Part shown: in pieces, positions 57,635-64,000 of the stretch
How positions within the stretch are numbered: position 1 is the first letter of the stretch
How the letters are laid out: every line of letters starts with the position of its first letter
Origin: Linum tenue
Lineage: Eukaryota > Streptophyta > Magnoliopsida > Malpighiales > Linaceae
Length of the DNA: 64,000 nucleotides
NCBI GenBank assembly: GCA_946122785.1
Contig: CAMGYJ010000011.1
Span: 35,862,513 to 35,926,512 of the forward strand
Reading direction: 5' to 3'
Program-made: the position numbers and the translations under genes
Notes under the pieces: generated by a model
Database searches by the model: none
What the model saw: only the letters and a program-made list of their open reading frames with translations
Told to the model about the DNA's origin: nothing

Positions 57635-58635
57635 TTAAGTAGTAACGATATTGGTAGTAGTAACACATGTGCCACTTGTAACAACTTGTTTAACCTCTGA
57701 TGAGCAGTCTTGTTCTTCCATTTGTAGTATAGTATTCTTCTCATGATCTTTATCAACCTTAATCTGCTTCTCTTCTTTTACTTTTGCCCATAAAACACTA
57801 TAGAGTCCTCCAACCAATAGCACTCCACCCAAGATACTATTATTCACAAAAAGTTAAAAGTAGGTCAAGTAAAAAGGGACTTGATTGATAAACCACGAGT
57901 AAGAAAGCATGATGTATAAGTAAGGGTGGACATAGTCAATTTCTTAAATAATCTTATCAAATTGAGATAGGATTGGACTGAATAAAAAAAATTAGACGAT
58001 CATAACCGGACCAAAGCTAGTTTGGTTCATTTGATTATGATCGAATTGAGATAGCATTGGACTGAATCAAAAGAAATTAGATGATCATAATCGGACCAAA
58101 GCTAGTTTGGTTCATTTGGTTCAACTCAGTCTGATTTAAATTCAATTTTGATATACTTTTTTCTTCATAATTGCAATCATTTATAGGAATGAAATTGAAT
58201 TGAAATATATTTTATCTAATTCGATTCAATCCCATTAAATTCGGTACAATTCAATCTGGTGTAGGCTGAATTGTTGTCTCCCCCTATATATAGCTAGGTA
58301 CCTTCCAAGATCGATGAAGTCGCACAATAAAACAGAGCACAACATTGTGAAGATGAAAGCTAAAGGAGTAGACATGGCTAGAAAGACTGGTCCTTTCTTC
58401 TCCAAAACCCATGCTTGCAAGTAATATGTCACCGCAGTCACCACAACTCCCTAGGAACAAATAGCAAACAATTAGTTAATCACACAATCTATTAATGACT
58501 AAAAGAACCGATCTTATTGCTAATTACGTACACAATAAATCACAGCCACGAGTTTCACATTCCAACCAAGTTTCCACTCATTAAAATCTCTTTCTATTGT
58601 GATTGCAACAAAGAACGACGGGATAGAGCTCATAG
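57635..58635 (-). pseudogene. WAT1-related transporter gene, 3' part, cut by an LTR element
   Basis: Minus-strand exons: 58635-58532 (partial), 58450-58302 and 57836-57635, with in-phase GT..AG junctions. They read SSIPSFFVAITIERDFNEWK, LGWNVKLVAVIYC / GVVVTAVTYYLQAWVLEKKG, PVFLAMSTPLAFIFTMLCS, then ILGGVLLVGGLYSVLWAKVK and a hydrophilic tail to the stop. This is the second EamA half of plant WAT1/UMAMIT proteins, ten-helix membrane transporters for amino acids or auxin. The upstream exons are not in the window; an LTR of a minus-strand retroelement starts inside the exon at 58636. The gene is therefore disrupted unless the element is removed. Confidence 0.8.
57959..58128. repeat. 85-bp tandem duplication in the last WAT1 intron
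   Basis: Two copies of a unit starting 'aattgagata(g)gattggactgaa' and containing 'ggaccaaagctagtttggtt'. They differ at a handful of bases. Confidence 0.8.
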
Positions 58636-59356
58636 TGTTGGGAAAATTATTCGCGTATACTATTTTCTTGCAACACAAGCAAACACATAAGATTAAGAAA
58701 AACATGCAAAGACACATGCAAGCGTCCTAGCCGATAGAATTCACTATCTCTCCTTAAAGAATCTTATTCCCCTCAAGTACCCAAGGTTGTGGAATGATTC
58801 CTCCCAGGATAGAAAGGACGTACCTTTTCCGGCGTAGCGGTACCTCAAACCCCGGAAACACCATCGAACGCAGCGAAACGGCGAGAACCACACTTGACTC
58901 TATTTTCTCTTTGAAAAGAATGCAGAAAAAACTAGTTTTGGATTTTGACAGAATTTTGGTACAGGGAAAAATCCATGTAAAACTCGTAGTTAAAACAAGA
59001 GGGGGTATGGTGCTATTTATAGAAAATGAAGGGATGCATTGAAGGGAGGCAACTCTTCATATGGGTGGTTACACCCCAACCATTGCATTGGTTCGTTTAA
59101 AATATTTCAACCATTGCATTGGTTCGGCCTCATGGAAGTTGGACCGGTTTGGTTATTCCAACCGCCACATCGATTCGGTTCAATTTGGTTCAACTCGGTT
59201 TGGTTCATTTGGTTACACAAACCAATTTAACCAATACTACATCACATCGATCGAATTCGAGGCCATGCCTTCTCACATCTTACCAACATGGTACTTCAAG
59301 AGACTCTCTTTAACTTTCCCCTTTTATTTCCATTCACACCACTAAAAATCCCAACA
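58636..59356 (-). repeat. Complete 3' LTR
   Basis: 721 bp. On the minus (sense) strand a CTATAAATA promoter word lies at 59022-59014. A cluster of 'ttggttcggtt'-like words is at 59085-59220. The first 107 bases match 63892-63998 with few differences. Confidence 0.85.
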
Positions 59357-61019
59357 ATCCCCCACATGAATGGAGAATGTTGTACTTTAAAAACTATGCA
59401 AAAAATCGTGTGATTCTCGACTAAGAATTAGTTGCATCGGAATAGGTAGGTTTCCCTTTGAACCTTCCTTAGTGAACATATATCGAGTATACTCACCAAT
59501 CGGTAGATGTGATATCTTTGAACCGTCGGTTTTGCTTGTATACTAAGACAACATATGTCACACACCTAACTCTTATCCGTTCACTGGTTCTCATTGTTGT
59601 GTTCGTTTCAGCCATGAACACCGCCTGGTCTCATGAGTGCTTAGAGAACTGACCTCCTTTTATTCTCCTTGAAGCGGCTCCACTTCACACTCACATAGGT
59701 GATTTCTGAACGTGTATTCCGAAAATACACTATTTGATCACATCCTGTGTCAAACTTAGAAGCCATTAAAAACCTTCCATCTTTAGGTTTACCCTTATAG
59801 TTGGACATTGTCTCATCATGAGAATGGACTTTGAATAATTTGACAATGTCGGACCATCATTCACAACTTTGTTTTCTCCTTGAACCTAGAGGTTGGGTCT
59901 GCCAATCCTGCTTAGGTAGAGTTACCGCCATGAAGATTTGTCCTAGGCCACGAGTCCATTCCCTTCGATGCTTTAACAAATTTCTAGGTGGGCCCCACAT
60001 TTGTTATCACTTGATCTACATGATCATCTCCGATAACTTCGCTAGAAATTAACCAATCAATAATGTTATGTTTCTACGACGAGATTTTTCACATAACACT
60101 TCTAGCCCTTGCAATAACCATTTTGTGCACAAATGCGTTTTATTAACGCCAGTCTTTGCGGGCCAGACTATTAAACTTCACCGGTCTTGAGTGGGTATAT
60201 ATTTAGTCAACTTGGATGTTTTTTTTCAAGATACTGCTCCCCATCAACCATAAATGCATATCCATTAATAGATTGCCTTTTGGTTCATCCGGTGAGTTCC
60301 CTTTGGGTACAATACACCAAAGACTCGTCTCTTTTCAATTCACTACACATCTTGTGAGCTTGACTTGATTTTATTGCCTTGCAATAATCATAACACATGC
60401 CAACGGTATTGAAGTCTCTCCACTTCATTAACCTTAGAGTACTTAAGCTTCACAAGTATCTCTTTAAATGTAGTGACATTTATGACTTAACTTAGAATTT
60501 ACGTAAAACTCCTAAGTATTCACATCACTTCACTTTGGAATCACCCAAGCGACATTCCACATTACTTTCCCCCAATTTATCCCCCACATTTCAACTATTT
60601 CGCCATAGTTGTTGAAACCAACGTTTCCAGTTTGGGGAATGTTGTTCATATACATTCATGTATATGGTCAAAATCATCTCTCTTTGGGAAGAGTGGACCA
60701 ACATCAATAAATATTCTAGCCTCTGACATAACGTCAATATATGCTAGAGTTTACTCATAAGTTATACCCTTGGATTGGGTTAACTCTACAAGGTTTAAGG
60801 ACTCTCACTTTCTCATTGGACACCTTCATACTTTCAAGTATGACTTCGTTTACCTTTCCACTTTTGTCTTATGGATAGGTTTGCGTCCCATTGTAAGGTC
60901 TCGAGATAGTAGCCGAAACAATGGCTAGCTCTTCTCCCCCACAATTCTACCATTTGCCAAACATCATGGAATAATTCCATTTATTTTCCATGGTTTTACT
61001 TATTGAACTTGTCAACCAC
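59357..61019. other. Non-coding interior of the LTR element
   Basis: No frame longer than about 75 codons and no retroviral motif on either strand. The text is evenly balanced in composition, unlike the AT-rich spacers, which suggests an eroded former coding or structured RNA region. Confidence 0.5.
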
Positions 61020-61440
61020 TATATGTATCTAATTGTTTACCAATGGTATGATCTCACTCGATTAGCATACCACAAACAATTCAGATTTTTTATTAGAAAA
61101 ATCATCCAATTACTTACCAATGGTATTGATCAAGGCAACTTGAGACGTCATAAGTAATTCAGATGCATTCCAGTAATGGAAATCCCATCTAATTACTTTC
61201 CAATGACATTTCATCTATGTAACATGATATACCACAAGTAATTCAAACGAATTTCTAATTCAATTATCTAATTACTTTCCAATGGTATAAACTTCATAGA
61301 TATACCACAAGTAATCCAGTCTTTAAGTTCAATCAGATCATCTCAATTGAGCTCTCATTCCAAATTGTTTTCCAATGATATACATCTATATATACCATAA
61401 ACAATTCTGGCAATTAGCTCCACGTTGATAATCATAGGTC
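61020..61440. repeat. Array of about five inverted-repeat units, roughly 80 bp apart
   Basis: Each unit has 'aattactttccaatggtat' and, 30-40 bases later, 'ataccacaagtaattca', which are imperfect reverse complements of each other. So every unit can fold into a hairpin and all units are in tandem. The last unit is more diverged. Confidence 0.75.
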
Positions 61441-62169
61441 ATAAACAATTCTGACCTACTGCTTATCTTGATGACAACCATAATTTGGCAAGCTTATTAA
61501 ATCCCTATAAGGATCAATTAATTCATTTTCCTTGCTCTCGTGGCATAGGAAATATCAAGTCCTAAACCACATATATAATAAATAAATTATCATGTCTTCA
61601 CAACTATAACAGGAACTAGAATTCCTTATCGCTTGTAGCTGTCTCGTAATGCAAACCTACTCTTTCAAACTATGTCCAACATACTATGAACATTACGTTT
61701 GCAACCATTCTGGCTTAGATAGACTTGACTCACAAGTCCCCACTTGCCACGCTCCATAGGTTTTACACACCTATGATTGTTCATATTCTCCCACTAGATA
61801 GTTTACTACTATCCAAACCACCGTTACTTAGAGTCCATGAAGGATTATCATAAGTACTTCCATCATCTCATGCATCACCTTGAATGAAGTCCAAATTAAA
61901 TTGGCACATTTATCATTCATCCATGCCACAAAAATGAAATGGACCAATGCAATAAAAGCATTAAAACTTTGTGGTTAATTTTGGAACCAAACAAACTCGT
62001 AAGGTTTTATCCAACTAATTTTCCACTTGGGAGATAAGAACATTTGTCCTTTATTCATCATGTAAATACACGACTTACATAGGTACACACATACTAATAC
62101 CATATGTATATATACACACATATATATATATGTCTACTCCTCAAAGGAGATTACAATACATATACTAGA

Positions 62170-62592
62170 ATCCTAAGGATTCTTGGGGTCGAAGTCAGGA
62201 TCAGAGAGGCATTCATCGGTCTCTATGTCGGAGTACTCCTCCTCGTTCTCCGATTCCTCAAATTCCTCTTCTTCCCCCATACTCTCCATCGAGTCCACAT
62301 GGGTGCCCCAATCGTCCACATTAGGACCCATTGAGTACCAATCATAGATGGGTATAACATCTAGAGTCCAATAATTGGTTGGATGCTATCCACCAATGTC
62401 ATTATATAGAAAATCCCCGCTATCGTCAAAAAAATCGAACCATTCTTCATTATCAAACTCCATTTCGGGAGTAGAGAGATCAATGATCTCCGGACCTGAT
62501 TCGATATTGATGACCTTTATGACATCATCCTCATCTTCATCAACATTGATGGGACTCCTAGGCTTTGGAATGCTTCCAGCCATCTTCTCCAA
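62170..62592 (-). pseudogene. Acidic reading frame of the LTR element
   Basis: On the minus strand from ATG 62583 the frame reads a Pro-rich start, INVDEDEDDVIKVINIESG and EEWFDFFDDSGDF, and stops at 62386. The same text goes on in the same frame with many Asp/Glu (EEEEFEESENEEEYSDIETD) down to about 62170. The amino-acid bias and length suggest a former protein segment, but no family is recognised. Confidence 0.35.
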
Positions 62593-63891
62593 TTCACTTC
62601 AAGAGCGCAAAGTGATTAACAGAGTCATCTCCATATCTCGGGAACATTTCCCAATATATTGTTTCAATTTACTCCAAACAATTTGGTCACATAAACCAAA
62701 GTGTTGCTACTTTCAAGAGCTCAGAATTGAAACTCACAAATTTTATAAAAATTTGTTTCCAAGAATTCAACGCGAATTCTTTCAAATTCAAACAAGTTGA
62801 ATTTCCTTGAACTATTCTCATAATATAAATTATGAATTTGTTCACATCTCAAAAACTACAAAAGTATTTGGTATCAATAACCAAAACCAAATTGGTTCAT
62901 CTTCTTTGTCATTGGTAACAAAGACCGATGCATCACAACCAAAGGTAAGATGCCAAATCTGCCATTCTTTCCTTCTTTCCACCAACGTCGGAAACAATAC
63001 CACAAGCAAATAACATATATATAACAGGAAGCAAGTTTATATATAAAAGCAAGGACTGTCCCGAGACAAAGTCTCCACTTCAATGAATCAAGGGTTCTCC
63101 TTTAGAGCCCTTCTCATGAGTCATGACCATATATACATATATATCATCTTATTCACACTTAGAAAAAGAAGGTGTGAGGAAATAGAATGTTACCTCTTTC
63201 AAATGTAAACGACAGAGCGGTTTCATCCATTCATATTAATTCCTACCAATGCGTTGATTCATGCGAGCAGTCCATTTTTCCAATGATGATCAAGTGTCGA
63301 CTGTCACTTCCCTCGTACAGGAACCAGCCAGTAGAATGATCAACCAAGAAAAACATACTCATAGCCAACCCACAAATTGATCAGTGGCAAGGCACTTCCA
63401 GAATCATACATATATGTTCGTCGAACATATATATGAAACCAAACCACCATCCGCAATTCCGCATGTCATTAGATGCCATCCTTTCTCTCCGTTACAGGGG
63501 GAACAAAACAGGGGGTTACAGAAAAAAAAACAACACAAAATCAACCAGTTGCTTATTTCGCTAACACACACAGAGAGAATGGGTTGCCATAATTGATTTA
63601 TTAAGTATGCAATTTTCCCAAGCCAATTGACGTCAACACACATATATATGTATCACAGAGTCATCCAAATTCCAAAGGAAGCATGCATAAAGGATTACAT
63701 TGATTAATTAATCATGCGACCAATTTTATTGACCTGATACAAAGATCAGTAAAACCCGATTACATGCATAAAAGCCATTTTCCCATGGCAAACAAATAGA
63801 GATGAACTATGGTTGCTTATACAATAAGACACAGAAACAGAAATCAAACATAATACGTGAACAATAACAAAGTAATAAGATTCTTTAAGAT
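62593..63891. other. Interior of the LTR element near its 5' LTR (minus strand)
   Basis: No supportable gene. AT/TA microsatellite-like 'catatatatat' runs lie at about 63128-63142 and 63410-63432. The last 20 bases before the LTR (63872-63891) are discussed as a possible priming or hairpin sequence. Confidence 0.4.
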
Positions 63892-64000
63892 TGTTGGGGA
63901 AATTGTTCACGTATACTATTTTCTTGCAACACAAGCAAACACATAAGATTAAGAAAAACATGCAAAGACACATGCAAGCGTCCTAGCCGATAGAATTCAC
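63892..64000 (-). repeat. Start of the second LTR copy, cut by the window end
   Basis: Reads 'tgttggggaaattgttcacg' and continues like 58636-58742 with a few substitutions. In the minus orientation of the element this is the inner end of the 5' LTR. Confidence 0.85.

Larger units (their letters stand above)
58636..64000 (-). mobile_element. Non-autonomous LTR element, minus strand, runs off the window
   Basis: One LTR is complete (58636-59356, 721 bp, ends TGTTGGG...CCCAACA). The second copy starts at 63892 and is cut by the window end. On the minus strand, the sequence entering the complete LTR is CATTCATGTGGGGGAT, a polypurine tract, so 58636-59356 is the 3' LTR. The 4.5-kb interior has no gag or pol domain on either strand; it contains phrases such as 'ggtagagttaccgccatgaa' that I recall from copia-related, non-coding plant elements. 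No initiator-Met primer site follows the other LTR. It interrupts a WAT1 gene. Confidence 0.75.

Noticed and set aside
61020..61440. CRISPR-like spaced repeats
   Set aside because: Plant nuclear context, degenerate units, no uniform spacers and no cas genes; it is an array of hairpin units in an LTR element.

Overview
The window reads as nuclear DNA of a flowering plant, most likely a eudicot. It has a multi-exon ALDH3 gene with GT..AG introns, a plant-only S1/self-incompatibility-type secreted protein, a WAT1-type transporter and a dense set of plant transposons. Nothing bacterial, organellar or CRISPR-like is present. All calls come from reading the sequence by eye; no search was run.

Only two genes look intact. 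One is a small SPH (S-protein homologue) gene at 7137-7535. The other is a ten-exon cytosolic-type class 3 aldehyde dehydrogenase at 24274-29573, which encodes 492 residues with both catalytic residues in place. The other host-derived coding pieces are broken or captured: the last three exons of a WAT1 gene (minus strand, cut by an LTR element at 58636), four exons of a MED26/TFIIS-N-like gene (52401-53089), the 5' end of an SmG gene (44480-44540) and the first exon of a phytoene synthase gene carried inside a hAT element (56455-56879).

The rest is mostly nested mobile DNA, much of it delimited here by target-site duplications (TSDs). 1-5345: a gypsy LTR scrap joined to a decayed Sirevirus-like copia element with an extra ORF. 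7986-9081: two foldback Mutator-type elements with 9-bp TSDs. 9234-10700: a hAT element (8-bp TSD) holding a TRIM-like element with inverted LTRs. 11276-18521: a 7.2-kb Mutator-like element (9-bp TSD) carrying an Ulp1-type protease gene, a plant-transposon-protein gene and about fifty GGTCGACC palindromes. 19450-21484: a second MULE (9-bp TSD) with its own GC-rich palindromic arrays and the start of a plant-mobile-domain gene. 33261-40635: a hAT element (8-bp TSD) containing a gag-only gypsy element, which itself contains a 522-bp hAT MITE. 40848-43001: a young non-autonomous copia element. 45803-46478, 47350-51004 and 55269-57415: three hATs, one with a decayed transposase and one with the captured phytoene synthase exon. 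58636-64000: a non-autonomous LTR element on the minus strand that runs off the window.

The best candidate for an under-described system is the 11276-18521 MULE. It has intact ends, a protease gene with a full His-Asp-Cys triad, a second gene whose main domain resembles the extra ORF of the Sirevirus at 3280-4461, no recognisable transposase, and one 8-bp palindrome repeated at a density far above chance and confined to the element's non-coding parts. The neighbouring MULE at 19450-21484 has the same layout with a different palindrome, which suggests a shared design rule (inference).
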